64,000 nt of DNA from Chryseobacterium caseinilyticum (GCF_014837145.1 NZ_JACYFS010000001.1:124001-188000), one strand, 5' to 3'. Counted from the stretch's first letter, positions 1 through 8,882 are shown. The notes: generated by a model not told the origin, from the letters alone. Program-made: numbers and translations.

Positions 1-538
1 CAGAAAAATTAGGAATGGTAAGAGGTAGATTATAGAAATCTTCACTTCTAACATTCATTCTGTCCTCTCTTGCGCCATAATTTGCAATACTTCGCATATA
101 ATTATGCCACACTTTTGATTTAAACAAATATTCTAAAAATGAAATATTGATATTCTTATCCTTAATTTTAAAAACAGTATAAAGAGGTGAAACTAAACCA
201 ATTAAATTTGTCTTATTAACACTCATTGCACCAACTTCTGCTGTAGAAGAAAGCCTTGGGTTGTAAACAAAATCAAAAGGTTCAACGATGTAATATCCAT
301 CTAAATTGTTTTTGTTTGCAATACTTTTATCGAAAAAATCACTTTGTAAAACAATCCCTTGAACTGCTGAATTAGAAAAAACAGTTACAATTCTATTATC
401 GTTATTTTTATTATTTATTTTCTCTGCAATTTCTTTTAAATAATATATTTCCCAATTATTAATAAATTCCGAAAACCTCAATTTCGGTACATTTCTCGAA
501 TTAGGAAAATTCTTCACACTTTTATTTTCTTCTATCAT
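1..538 (-). CDS. hsdS: Type I restriction-modification specificity subunit HsdS, partial
   Basis: This frame starts at an ATG at 538 and is open for 179 codons until it runs off the left edge, so the C-terminal part is missing. HsdS recognises the DNA target for a type I restriction-modification complex, using two target recognition domains joined by helical spacers. Near the start the translation reads PKLRFSEF followed by W, the usual entry into the first recognition domain. Near the edge it reads YGAREDRMNVRSEDFYNLP, which resembles the end of a recognition domain. It lies 57 bases downstream of hsdM on the same strand, so the two are probably co-transcribed. The hsdR gene is not in view. 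Confidence 0.85.
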   Translation of the reverse strand, partial: MIEENKSVKNFPNSRNVPKLRFSEFINNWEIYYLKEIAEKINNKNNDNRIVTVFSNSAVQGIVLQSDFFDKSIANKNNLDGYYIVEPFDFVYNPRLSSTAEVGAMSVNKTNLIGLVSPLYTVFKIKDKNINISFLEYLFKSKVWHNYMRSIANYGAREDRMNVRSEDFYNLPLTIPNFS

Positions 539-595
539 CTTGATTGTTTATTTGTTAAAATTCTAAGCATTGAGGATTTTGTTAAACCAAAAAAA

Positions 596-2164
596 TTAGC
601 TTACTAATCCCAATTCTTTCAAATAAACTTCAATTTCAGAATCGAGTTGAGAACGCTTGGCTTCAAGTTCCTTAATTTCTGCCATTACCGCCTGAATATC
701 AATTTCCTCTTCTTCTTCAAAAGTATCAACATAACGGGGAATATTTAAATTGTAATCATTATCTGCAACTTCTTGTAAAGTCGCTTTATGACTGAACTTT
801 TCACTTACCGTACGGTTTTGGTAAGTATCAACAATTTTATCAATATGGGTGTGACGAAGAACATTTTGGTTTTTCTGTTTTTCAAATTCTTTGCTTGCAT
901 CAACAAACAAAATATCTTCATCAGCTTCGCGACATTTCTTAAAAATTAAAATACAGGTCGGAATGCTTGTTCCAAAGAAAATATTGGAAGGTAAACCAAT
1001 CACGGCATCAAGATAATTTTTATCCTTAATCAGATATTTCCGGATAACCAATTCGGCTGCGCCACGGAAGAGAACACCGTGAGGCATTACGACTGCCATA
1101 ATTCCGTTTTCATCTAAATGATGAATCATATGCTGGATAAAAGCAAAGTCAGCTTTCGAAGATGGTGCTAATTTTCCGTATTGCGAAAATCTTTCATCCA
1201 ACAAAAGAAGTTCATTCGAGCTCCATTTTGCAGAGAAGGGCGGATTGGCGACAATGGCATCAAAAGTTTTATCAAGGTGCTGAGGTTTTTCAAGGGTATC
1301 TTCCTGACGGATATCAAAATTGCTGTAATTGACACCGTGAAGAATCATATTCATCCTTGCCAAGTTGTAAGTCGTACGGTTCATTTCCTGACCGTAAAAA
1401 TCACTTACTTTCGCTTCGCGGGCGACACGTAGTAACAAAGAACCACTTCCGCAAGTAGGATCATAAACGGATTTTAACTGTGATTTTCTGCTGGTAACAA
1501 TTCTCGCCAAAATAGTAGAAACCTGTTGTGGCGTATAGAATTCTCCTGCTTTTTTTCCGGCACCACTCGCAAACTGTGCAATTAGATATTCATAAGCATC
1601 ACCCAAAACATCGGCATTGGTATCGGATAAGTTGAAATCAATATCATCCAGATGATACAGAACTTTGGAGATTAATGTATTTTTTTCATCTTCTGTTCGA
1701 CCTAATTTGGAAGAAGTCAAATCTAAATCATCAAAAAGTCCTTCAAAATCATCTTCACTGTTTGTTCCTAATGTTGATTGCTCAATATTATTTAGGATTT
1801 TGGTAAGTTCAGCTAAGATAAAGTTGGACTTTCCTTCTTGTTTCTGATGTCCTTTTTTAGCAATATTACTGAAAAGTTCAGAAGGTTTCAGGAAGTATCC
1901 TAAGTCTTCAACCACTTCTTCATAAATGGCTTCAACAATATCTTTTCCAGCCTCAGAATTTTCATCAACATCATTATAATCAACATCCTCACCCGAATCT
2001 GCCAAGATTTTATTAGCCGTAAAATGTATTTTTTCTGAAAGATATTTGTAAAAAATAAATCCTAAAATATAATCCCGGAATTCATCCGCATCCATTTTAC
2101 CACGTAAAGTATTTGCTATATTCCAAAGTTGCTGTTGCAACTGACGTTTCTGTTCTTCTGACAT
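596..2164 (-). CDS. hsdM: Type I restriction-modification DNA methyltransferase subunit HsdM
   Basis: N6-adenine DNA methyltransferase subunit of a type I restriction-modification system, about the usual length at 522 residues. An N-terminal helical HsdM domain (roughly residues 8-165) is followed by the methylase core. The SAM-binding motif DPTCGSG is at about 235-241 and the catalytic NPPF at about 307-310. The last 35 residues are charged and predicted helical, as expected for contact with HsdS. It is followed by hsdS 57 bases away. A -7 promoter box lies about 45 bases upstream of the ATG. The motifs make the assignment safe; the recognition sequence cannot be read from this gene. Confidence 0.96.
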   Translation of the reverse strand: MSEEQKRQLQQQLWNIANTLRGKMDADEFRDYILGFIFYKYLSEKIHFTANKILADSGEDVDYNDVDENSEAGKDIVEAIYEEVVEDLGYFLKPSELFSNIAKKGHQKQEGKSNFILAELTKILNNIEQSTLGTNSEDDFEGLFDDLDLTSSKLGRTEDEKNTLISKVLYHLDDIDFNLSDTNADVLGDAYEYLIAQFASGAGKKAGEFYTPQQVSTILARIVTSRKSQLKSVYDPTCGSGSLLLRVAREAKVSDFYGQEMNRTTYNLARMNMILHGVNYSNFDIRQEDTLEKPQHLDKTFDAIVANPPFSAKWSSNELLLLDERFSQYGKLAPSSKADFAFIQHMIHHLDENGIMAVVMPHGVLFRGAAELVIRKYLIKDKNYLDAVIGLPSNIFFGTSIPTCILIFKKCREADEDILFVDASKEFEKQKNQNVLRHTHIDKIVDTYQNRTVSEKFSHKATLQEVADNDYNLNIPRYVDTFEEEEEIDIQAVMAEIKELEAKRSQLDSEIEVYLKELGLVS

Positions 2165-2206
2165 TTTAAATCCTTAATTAAAATTCTTGGTTATTCGATA
2201 TTTTGC

Positions 2207-2214
2207 CAAATATA
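2207..2214 (-). promoter_or_regulatory. Promoter -7 box for hsdM
   Basis: On the minus strand this reads TATATTTG, an exact match to the Bacteroidota -7 consensus TAnnTTTG, 43 bases upstream of the hsdM ATG. A short inverted repeat with CGTAC and GTACG arms lies just upstream and could be an operator. Confidence 0.55.
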
Positions 2215-2298
2215 ACCAAAAACTACATTGCATACGTACGGTTTTCTGTACGCCTACATAAAATCATATCAATTAATCATCAGAAATGAATACTATAT

Positions 2299-2703
2299 TT
2301 AGAATCTGTTGGGTTTAAAATCAATGGGCAATTCGAGGTTGATGACGTAAGCTGTAAACTGGGTCCATATCCCGAGCCATTCCTGATAATGCAGTTCCAG
2401 GTCTGTTAGGTCCTCAAAATACTGGGTGATAGAGGCGTTGCTGTAAGATTTGTCTTCAAAGATACGGCTGCCCGCTGTGGTCTCTACACTGCGTATCATA
2501 TTGTGAAATTCAAAGACAAGTTTGCCGTCATGTCCGTTTATTTCCTTTTTTACTGCTTTCAGATTAAAAAGATTGAGTGCAATACCGCCGTGGTCGTAGA
2601 TCATAATAGTAGTTTTAAAGTGTGACACGTAAACATTAGTGAACATGGTATTCAATGATCCATCGCTAATCATGTATTGAGAAATGTTTCTGAAGACTTT
2701 CAT
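2299..2703 (-). CDS. Unknown protein, paralogue of the gene immediately upstream
   Basis: 134 residues, no signal peptide and no membrane segment seen; not recognised. From about residue 33 to the end it aligns with the whole of the 85-residue protein encoded at 2727-2984. Shared landmarks in order are HxGIA, a LKA motif, FEF, a SYxN motif, SQ/TQYxxD and a tryptophan-rich end with W..W. The first 32 residues are an extension absent from the neighbour. The 23-base gap suggests one transcript with that gene. The two look like an old tandem duplication inside an accessory segment beside hsdMS. Nothing in the sequence gives a biochemical role. Confidence 0.6.
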   Translation of the reverse strand: MKVFRNISQYMISDGSLNTMFTNVYVSHFKTTIMIYDHGGIALNLFNLKAVKKEINGHDGKLVFEFHNMIRSVETTAGSRIFEDKSYSNASITQYFEDLTDLELHYQEWLGIWTQFTAYVINLELPIDFKPNRF

Positions 2704-2726
2704 TGAGATGGTCAGTTCTGTAACCG

Positions 2727-2984
2727 TCAGTTCAGAAGAAATTCAGCCCATACCTGAATCCAGGTGTTGAAGCTGTCCTGCAGCTCCAGCACATCATCAT
2801 AATACTGGGAAACGGGTTCATTCCTGTAAGAACGCTCCATCAGTTTCCCGTTTTCAAAGTCTTCCTCGTACACGATAGCATTATTAAATTCAAATATAAG
2901 ATATCCGCCCTCCCCGGCATGCTCCATTCGGAGAGCCTTCAAATCATAGAATGAGATGGCAATACCATTGTGATGATGTATCAT
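2727..2984 (-). CDS. Unknown small protein, tandem paralogue of the next gene
   Basis: 85 residues, probably cytoplasmic and acidic, not recognised. It begins with a histidine cluster (MIHHHNGIA) and matches the C-terminal two thirds of the downstream 134-residue protein, including LKA, FEFNN, SYRN, SQYYDD and a W..W ending. It is upstream of its paralogue on the same strand and follows a terminator belonging to the HTH gene at 3210-3491, so it likely has its own promoter. The conserved aromatic and acidic pattern suggests a small folded domain, but no family name can be given. Confidence 0.55.
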   Translation of the reverse strand: MIHHHNGIAISFYDLKALRMEHAGEGGYLIFEFNNAIVYEEDFENGKLMERSYRNEPVSQYYDDVLELQDSFNTWIQVWAEFLLN

Positions 2985-3094
2985 AATTCAGATAAATTAG
3001 GGAAAATGGAAAAAGACCTGGCAGACGGTGAAGATGCCACGATAAGATAGCGGGAAATATCTGTTTTCATATTTGTGTCATTTACAAAAACCAA

Positions 3095-3131
3095 AGTCGC
3101 AGCGCCACCCTTTAGGGTCGGGGAAAAGCGC
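3095..3131. repeat. Dispersed intergenic repeat, copy 1
   Basis: AGTCGCAGCGCCACCCTTTA followed by GGGTCGGGGAAAAGCG. A second copy with few changes is at 5556-5592. It contains CCCTTTAGGG, a short palindrome, and lies outside genes both times. Confidence 0.6.
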
Positions 3132-3146
3132 AATCACTACAATCAA

Positions 3147-3187
3147 CAAAAAAATGACGTCATCTCTAACTACAGAGACAGCGTCAT
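3147..3187 (-). terminator. Intrinsic terminator of the small HTH gene
   Basis: On the minus strand ATGACG and TCTCT arms pair with AGAGA and CGTCAT arms across a short loop and are followed by a run of seven T. It begins 23 bases after the stop codon of the HTH gene. Confidence 0.7.
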
Positions 3188-3209
3188 GTACTGATTAAAA
3201 TTACATCTG

Positions 3210-3491
3210 TTAATCGTACAACCTGTAGTATCTCGTGAGTAAATCCAAATACAGAAAGGTTCTCAGGTAAATTACTCTGCCACAAAAATGGAGAGCCTTA
3301 ATCTCATTTTCTTTTCGATAATTACGGATGGTACGTACATTTACTCCCAGCATGACGGCAAGATCTTCTTCCATAATAATCTCATCCTCGTTAAATCTCA
3401 GAAGTATTTTTTCAGGACTGTTTACGAAAACTTGCAGTTGCTCAATCATGTCTCTCAGGAAATCCTGAGAGAGAAATAATTTGTTTTTCAT
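3210..3491 (-). CDS. Small helix-turn-helix DNA-binding protein (excisionase/MerR-like fold)
   Basis: 93 residues. A helix-turn-helix lies in the second half: MEEDLAVMLGVNVRTIRNYR, then a short wing around KALHFCGRVIYLR. This is the arrangement of excisionase-type or winged helix domains common in Bacteroidota mobile elements. The first half is a helical stretch. It is followed by its own intrinsic terminator, so it is probably monocistronic. Such genes often accompany integrated elements, which fits the hsdMS and repeat-rich surroundings, but no integrase is visible nearby. The DNA-binding role is a fair inference; the target is unknown. Confidence 0.65.
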   Translation of the reverse strand: MKNKLFLSQDFLRDMIEQLQVFVNSPEKILLRFNEDEIIMEEDLAVMLGVNVRTIRNYRKENEIKALHFCGRVIYLRTFLYLDLLTRYYRLYD

Positions 3492-3673
3492 AAAAAGTAT
3501 TTTTTAGTGTTTGTAGATTAAAATTAATAAAAAAAATATTTCAAAAACAAATTAGTGATTAAAATTTTTCACTTTCAAGAGATGAAAAATAATGCATAGC
3601 ATATAAATTTTTTGCCAACCCGCATGAATTCTACAATACAGTTAATGTGCTGACTGCTAGACTTAATACGCGC

Positions 3674-4085
3674 TGTCAGGCTGAGCGGAGTCAAAGCCAT
3701 ATTCTTTAAATAATCGACAGAGTAAAACCTGATTTCCGCTTCTTTCAAAAACACTTCGGCAGACTCAGTGTGACATCACTAATACCATCTTTGATTTGCC
3801 GTTGTCAGGCTGAGCCCGTCGAAGCCTCACTGTGTAAATCAATAGAGTAGAATCTGATTTCCGTTTCTTTCAAAAACACTTCAACAGGCTCAGTGTGACA
3901 TCGCTGGTACTAACTATAGTCTTTCCGCTGTCAGGCTGAGCCTGTCGAAGCCTTATTCTTTAAACAATCAATAGAGTAGAACCTGATTTCCGCTCCTTTC
4001 AAAAACACTTCAACAACCTCAGTGTGACATCACTGATACTAGCCTTAGTCATTCCACTGTCAGGCTGAGACAGTCGAAGCCCTCA
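3674..4085. repeat. Tandem array of three and a part 126-129 bp hairpin units
   Basis: TGTCAGGCTGAG starts at 3674, 3803, 3929 and 4058, giving periods of 129, 126 and 129 bp. Each full unit starts with TGTCAGGCTGAGCCTGTCGA or a variant and carries near its end the inverted arm ending in CTCAGTGTGACA, so a unit can fold into a hairpin with 22-base arms. The interior is also conserved (AGAGTAGAACCTGATTTCCG and similar). The fourth copy is only the left arm. No credible coding frame is present. The 824 bases between 3491 and 4316 hold this array and the small direct repeat described next. Confidence 0.85.
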
Positions 4086-4110
4086 ACGCACTACAGTAAT
4101 CGAACAGTGC

Positions 4111-4155
4111 ATAACCAAAGGGTAACGGAAGGATAACCAAAGGGTAAAGAAAAGG
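4111..4155. repeat. Two direct copies of a 22-bp repeat
   Basis: ATAACCAAAGGGTAA occurs at 4111 and again at 4133, each followed by a purine-rich tail. The two units lie in the leader region of the DUF6266 gene, 160 bases before its start. Confidence 0.6.
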
Positions 4156-4315
4156 TAACAAAACGATATAGAAAACAGCAGAAATATTCCTGATAAATAT
4201 CCCGAAACGGAAAATCCTGGAAAAAAAAGACATAAAACGGAAATACACGGAAGCAATCTCAAACCAATCCGTCTGCGATTTACCTTTACACCATAAACCC
4301 ATAAAAATAAACACT

Positions 4316-4960
4316 ATGGCTAAATTAGATGACTCACTGCTTTCAGGATCCAGAGGACGTACTGGAAGATTGGTAGTGGCAAACGTAAATGGTATTGAAG
4401 TTTTAAAAGTACGTCCAAGAAAATCTACGAAAGCGGTATCCGCAAAACAGGAACTCATTCGCGAAAGGATGAAGAAAGGCTATGAATTTATAGCTTCTTA
4501 CAAAACCTACGTATCTGAATTCTTCGGTACTAAGGTAGGAATGAAATCTCCGTATAATCAGGCAATGTCTGTTCTTCTCAATGCATTCAAGCTCGATTAC
4601 GCGCAGATGGAAATCAACATCACCTATCCCGGAATCTCGTTTTCCAGAGGCCCGCTCCCGGCGCCTCAGCCAACGGGAATCAGCTCTGCAGTTGCACAGC
4701 AGATCACGGTAGACTGGTACAACAATTCTGGGGGTAATGCTGACCGGGATGCTGACGAATTACAGGTACTCTGTGCAGTAGAAGGCGAGCCCGCAACCCT
4801 TTTTTTCCAGAATCAGGGAGTAAGACTGGATGAGCAGGCAATTGTGACCCTGCCGCCAATGGTATCCGGAAAAACGGTACATGTGTACCTGGCTTTCAGG
4901 GATGTTGCTTCCTTAACGGCATCGGCATCAGCTTATGTAGGTTCAGTGACCGTACTTTAA
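4316..4960 (+). CDS. DUF6266 family protein
   Basis: 214 residues. The start MAKLDDSLLSGSRGRTGRLV is the characteristic glycine-rich opening of DUF6266 proteins, which are widespread and often multicopy in flavobacteria and have no established function. The N-terminal half is basic and ends in a helical stretch (residues 40-90). The C-terminal half, from about residue 110, is rich in beta-type segments (QITVDWY, VHVYLAF) and may be an immunoglobulin-like fold. No signal peptide is seen. It stands alone between two repeat-rich gaps and ends at a strong terminator. GC content is higher than that of the surrounding repeats. Confidence 0.8.
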   Translation: MAKLDDSLLSGSRGRTGRLVVANVNGIEVLKVRPRKSTKAVSAKQELIRERMKKGYEFIASYKTYVSEFFGTKVGMKSPYNQAMSVLLNAFKLDYAQMEINITYPGISFSRGPLPAPQPTGISSAVAQQITVDWYNNSGGNADRDADELQVLCAVEGEPATLFFQNQGVRLDEQAIVTLPPMVSGKTVHVYLAFRDVASLTASASAYVGSVTVL

Positions 4961-4981
4961 AAACTAACCATTTAAAAAATG

Positions 4982-5017
4982 ATAAACATCCTCATCAGCA
5001 GGATGTTTATTTTTTTT
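4982..5017 (+). terminator. Intrinsic terminator after the DUF6266 gene
   Basis: ATAAACATCC pairs perfectly with GGATGTTTAT over a 9-base loop and is followed by a run of T. It begins 22 bases after the stop codon. Confidence 0.88.
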
Positions 5018-5266
5018 AAAAGAAAACGTTAATTAAAATCATGAGCAAACGAAAAGTTCACTTTCCATAGACAGCATATAAATGTTACAATTTCAGTAAG
5101 CACAGACAAACACCATATCCCACTTTCCGTATCGCTGATAGGATCAATACTTACAAAAAGAATCTGCCGTATCACAACCTTGTCTAGGTCACCAAATTGC
5201 TGCTCACTAACCTTGACAAGGTTTTATGAATTTCCCCATCTGTTCCCTTCTCATCTGTTCCACGGC

Positions 5267-5690
5267 AGTTCCCGCGTCAGTTCGAGTGTCCCGATGTCAA
5301 TCGGGATGTATCGAGAACCAGTGAACAAACGAAACTTTTGTCACACAACAACTTCTCGATACGGTTTTCTCCAAAAGCTATTCGAAGTGACGCCACCATC
5401 AAAACGTCAATTCCCCGCGTCAGTTCGAGTGTTTTTCGCAGCGCAGCGTAGAAAAATGTATCGGGAACCAGTGAATAAACGATACTTTTGTGAAAAAACA
5501 ACTAACCAAAGGTATCTTCAAAAGCTGGCAGAAAACCATATTAACAAAAAACCATAGTCGAAGCGCCACCCTTTAGGGCCGGGGGAAAGCGCTAGCCAAA
5601 CGTTCTGTTAAACAAACGAAACTTTAGTAAAACAACAACTTCTCGATACTGTTTTCTCCAAAAACCCACTCGAAGTAGATCACGTGCTGT
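5267..5690. repeat. Repeat-rich gap with copies of a GTCAGTTCGAGTG / ATGTATCGAGAACC element
   Basis: CGCGTCAGTTCGAGTG occurs twice (about 5274 and 5418), each followed by ATGTATCGRGAACCAGTGAA and then CAACAACTTCTCGATACGG or a decayed form. The latter is the inverted counterpart, so the element is a hairpin-forming intergenic repeat. A further right half lies near 5632-5675. A related copy is at 8883-9030. The gap 4961-5730 contains no convincing gene; short open frames here follow the repeat. Confidence 0.7.
5556..5592. repeat. Dispersed intergenic repeat, copy 2
   Basis: AGTCGAAGCGCCACCCTTTA followed by GGGCCGGGGGAAAGCG, nearly the same as 3095-3131. Confidence 0.6.
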
Positions 5691-5730
5691 CTCAAGTAGG
5701 CCTTTTTCGAAACAAAAAGTAAATAAAAGA

Positions 5731-7473
5731 TCATATCAATTCACTATCAATCCCATGACTTCTCAGTTCCTTCTGAAGTTCTCTGATGTAACTCAATATC
5801 TTACTTTCAGACTCAGAAACAAGAGTCAGTCGAGATGAGAATAGAAAATTCCTGCTTCGTTTTCCATTCTTCTGTACCATCTGCATTTTTCCGCTGTAAC
5901 CACCAACTCTGGAATTGGTTTTAACACAACTGAAAACCACTTTGTCAATATCTCCGATGGGATATTTTTTGAAGAGCAGATTGTTGATAATCAGGTATCC
6001 ATCTTTAATAAAGAATGGATGCACTTTTACATTACGGAAAAGAAATGAAATTACATAAACCAAAACCACAGCAACCGGAATCATCCAGTAGGATTGGTAC
6101 CAGGCATGATCACTCTCCGTTACGGCTTTCAGAATGGTTTCTCCCTCTGGCGCAGTAATTTTGTTGTCTCTGATGAGATTTCTGATGGCGTCTGTACTTA
6201 AACTCCCTGCATCCGCCATAAATTTAACCGTAGGCATATCTTTAATCTCATAAACCGCTGAGGGAATCAACTGTGAACTGCCAAGGCCATCGAAATAGAA
6301 GTAACGGTTGCCGGCCTGCCATATACTGCCCTTGTAAGAATCAGGATGGCTAATCTTTTTGAAGTCGGAAGCCTGAACGCCTTCCAGTTGCAGGAGTAGG
6401 GTAGTTCTGCTTTGTAAGCCTCTGTTTCGGCGCCAGTATTCTTCTGCCTTGAGAAAGTATACTTTGTTGCCACTGGTAAATACGTCAGGAGCGATCTCCT
6501 GAAATTGGTTATCTGCAAACGGATTATCGCCTGCACGCTCTGCCTTTTCTGTTTCAGTATTGTAAAAATAAAGACCTTCTTTGGAAACGAACAGAACCTG
6601 GTAAGCGTGTTTAAGATTCATTCCCAGCATTCTGTACGGGGCTTTGGAATCATCAAAAGGTATCCCGTTTACATACACCATTCCGTTTTTTGAATCAATC
6701 AGAAAAGCACTTCTGGAAGGGATGTCACCTTCAACATCAATCTGTTGAATGGTTTCATTGTACTGAACAGGCAATAGAGAATTTTGAAAATAAACATTTT
6801 TGCCGTCTGTAAAATAGATGTCACTTTCCCGCACATCGCCGTCCCGGTAATGGGTCTTGATGGGACGGATTGCCGAAGGATTGGCGTTCTTCATTTCTAT
6901 GCCCCTGAAAAATGCAGTGCTTTCATTCACGGCCAGAGCAAAACCGGATTTAGACTGATAAATTTTACCTCCGGGCATTTCCACAAATGGATACCAGTAA
7001 TTCTGAGGTTTGCCGGACAGTCCCAGACTCTGACCCATCTTTCCAATAATAAATCCCACCACACTCAGATTATCATTGTTTTCAGAGTTTCTTGCACAGT
7101 GGTAAGTAGTCTCACCATCACTGTAGTAATTGTTTCCCAAAGACTTCAGTTTTTTAGGATCAAGTCCCTTCATGATGATGTTTCCTGCATAAACGTGTCG
7201 GTCATCAAAGCCAATATGAGAATCCTGATAGGTATCCTGAAAAGTTTGAAAGCTGTCAGGATTTGCATCGCTCAACTCATAGTAGCCATTACTTGGTACC
7301 ATTGCATAAATCTTCCCTTCGAATAAGGTGAAAATGCCATTAAGATCTCTTTTATTAGAACCGTAGCTTATCGGATCACCCTTGTCTGAAAATAGGGAGA
7401 AAAATAATGCAAACGTCATCAGGAAAATAAAAGCCAGAATGCCATAGAATAAAAACCGGAATCTGTACACCAT
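5731..7473 (-). CDS. DKNYY-repeat envelope protein with two membrane segments
   Basis: 580 residues. A membrane segment at about 8-28 is followed by a long non-cytoplasmic region and a second membrane segment at about 463-480. The last 100 residues look like a PH-like domain of the kind found after paired membrane segments (FFIKDGYLIINNLLFKKYPI). The middle contains repeated blocks of the DKNYY type, such as DDRHVYAGN, GNNYYSDGETTYHC and FTDGKNVYFQN; these are short beta units of unknown function that occur many times in flavobacterial surface proteins. No neighbour suggests a partner. Family membership is well supported; the function is not known. Confidence 0.7.
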   Translation of the reverse strand: MVYRFRFLFYGILAFIFLMTFALFFSLFSDKGDPISYGSNKRDLNGIFTLFEGKIYAMVPSNGYYELSDANPDSFQTFQDTYQDSHIGFDDRHVYAGNIIMKGLDPKKLKSLGNNYYSDGETTYHCARNSENNDNLSVVGFIIGKMGQSLGLSGKPQNYWYPFVEMPGGKIYQSKSGFALAVNESTAFFRGIEMKNANPSAIRPIKTHYRDGDVRESDIYFTDGKNVYFQNSLLPVQYNETIQQIDVEGDIPSRSAFLIDSKNGMVYVNGIPFDDSKAPYRMLGMNLKHAYQVLFVSKEGLYFYNTETEKAERAGDNPFADNQFQEIAPDVFTSGNKVYFLKAEEYWRRNRGLQSRTTLLLQLEGVQASDFKKISHPDSYKGSIWQAGNRYFYFDGLGSSQLIPSAVYEIKDMPTVKFMADAGSLSTDAIRNLIRDNKITAPEGETILKAVTESDHAWYQSYWMIPVAVVLVYVISFLFRNVKVHPFFIKDGYLIINNLLFKKYPIGDIDKVVFSCVKTNSRVGGYSGKMQMVQKNGKRSRNFLFSSRLTLVSESESKILSYIRELQKELRSHGIDSELI

Positions 7474-7663
7474 TTGAGTATTTTATAATTTGTTTTCTAG
7501 GTATCAAACGACCCGCCAAATTATCAATAATAAGGGAATTGATTCAAATCAAATTCTCAGATCAGCTCTCATGTATCTTACTCCACAGAAATCCGTGCGT
7601 TTTAGAAACTTCTTCGAATAAATTATTCTGTAATTAAATAGACACCCTCGGAACCGAATCATT

Positions 7664-7712
7664 ACCCATTGCTCATCACTCATTACCCATTATCAATTAC
7701 CCATTTAAAATC
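7664..7712. repeat. Degenerate ATTACCCATT word repeat
   Basis: The words CATTACCCATT, CTCATCACTCATTACC and CAATTACCCATTT follow one another. Related words recur at 38906-39029 and, as AATCATC, at 41782-41837. The 281-base gap 7474-7754 holds this and a promoter. Confidence 0.6.
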
Positions 7713-7720
7713 CTTGGCTG

Positions 7721-7728
7721 TACTTTTG
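7721..7728 (+). promoter_or_regulatory. Promoter -7 box
   Basis: TACTTTTG matches TAnnTTTG and lies 26 bases before the ATG at 7755. Confidence 0.5.
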
Positions 7729-7754
7729 CATCAACAACAATAAAACCCTACACT

Positions 7755-8282
7755 ATGAAAAATGTACTGTTCGTTATTTCCCTTGTAAGCAGTTCTTTTG
7801 CTTATGGGCAGAAAAAGAAACCTGCCAGAGCAATCCCACCTCCTCCAATTGTACGGAAAGAGATTGCAGAACCGCCACAAAGCCTGTCCATTAATGACGA
7901 TTCCAAAAAATGTTTTGTGTACGTGAGTGAAGTTGCAAAAGATTCTGTGGTCGCTGTCACCGAAAATCTGTTGGAGTATTTCCCATCGGGAAGGAATGCG
8001 AGAATAAACACCACAACCTACCAGTATGATTCCAAACTGAAAAAACAGTCAAACGGCTCAGGCGAAATGCTTGCCCAAACCCAACAGCTGCAGTTTATCG
8101 AAGGTAATTACACCATCGAAAAAGAAACATTGACCGTGATACCTGACAAAAAAGATAAATTCGACACCCGCCGGTTTAAGATAGTATACAAGCCTGATAC
8201 AAATACTGTCATCAACTTAAAAGATGAACAGAACCATCTTTACAAAAAAGGGAAATGTATCGAACCAATGATCAGTTTATAA
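7755..8282 (+). CDS. Small secreted protein of unknown function
   Basis: 175 residues. A signal peptide with a likely cleavage after SSFAYGQ (about residue 19) precedes a basic, proline-rich linker (KKKPARAIPPPP). The remaining 130 residues form a mixed, beta-rich domain ending in a cysteine-containing tail (KKGKCIEP). There is no lipobox and no sorting domain, so a periplasmic location is likeliest. A clear -7 box lies upstream, and the membrane protein gene 53 bases downstream may be in the same transcript. The family was not recognised. Confidence 0.65.
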   Translation: MKNVLFVISLVSSSFAYGQKKKPARAIPPPPIVRKEIAEPPQSLSINDDSKKCFVYVSEVAKDSVVAVTENLLEYFPSGRNARINTTTYQYDSKLKKQSNGSGEMLAQTQQLQFIEGNYTIEKETLTVIPDKKDKFDTRRFKIVYKPDTNTVINLKDEQNHLYKKGKCIEPMISL

Positions 8283-8335
8283 ACATAATGCTGTAATGAT
8301 TCTGCTCATATCTTAAGTTCAAAATAGACTGACTC

Positions 8336-8791
8336 ATGGGAAAACTGCTTTTAAAATATTGGATCATTAATGTTCTTTTCAGTCTGAGCCTTTTTGTCCT
8401 GTACAGAATACTGATTTCTGAAAAGAACTATCCCGACAGCAATGGTCTGGATTTTCTCTTTAATATCTTGGATATCTTAGTGAACCTTGGATTTTCATTT
8501 ATCTTTCTCATTCTGCTGCCGGTCTGCTCGCTAACTTTTTTCCTGAATTTAACTGTTAAAATAAGAAAACAATTTTACCTCTCACTGCTGACATTCACTG
8601 CAATTCCGGCTGGAGTTCTCATCTATGTTCTGACTGCATTTATTGACACATCTGTGTCCGGAACTTCCATACTGACAACTGCATCGATTTTAACCATGGT
8701 CTACCTGATTTTTACTTCTATTCAGTTTCGGGTGTTCAGAAAAAGACAGCTTTCATTAGCTGAGAGCGACAAATCTCCAGGGCTTTTTTAA
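8336..8791 (+). CDS. Four-helix integral membrane protein, unknown
   Basis: 151 residues with four hydrophobic segments at about 8-24, 45-75, 82-102 and 110-125, separated by short charged loops, and a basic C-terminal tail. No family motif is visible. It follows the small secreted protein gene on the same strand and precedes a repeat region. The start at 8336 is the first ATG and directly precedes a lysine and the first hydrophobic segment. Confidence 0.6.
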   Translation: MGKLLLKYWIINVLFSLSLFVLYRILISEKNYPDSNGLDFLFNILDILVNLGFSFIFLILLPVCSLTFFLNLTVKIRKQFYLSLLTFTAIPAGVLIYVLTAFIDTSVSGTSILTTASILTMVYLIFTSIQFRVFRKRQLSLAESDKSPGLF

Positions 8792-8882
8792 GATCTTAAA
8801 TAGGAACATTTAAAACTGCAATAACAAAAAAAATGAAGAATCATCAGCAACATTGTGATTAATCGTACTGCATCCATAAGTG

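Noticed and set aside
3674..4085. CRISPR array
   Set aside because: Units are 126-129 bp with conserved interiors and no unique spacers, and no cas genes are present.
4060..4458. 132-residue open frame on the minus strand
   Set aside because: It overlaps the repeat array and the start of the DUF6266 gene, has no start signal, and its composition follows the repeat.
5180..5557. 125-residue frame on the plus strand and a 74-residue frame opposite
   Set aside because: Both are read through the GTCAGTTCGAGTG repeat; repeated REPVNKR-type words come from the DNA repeat, not a protein.
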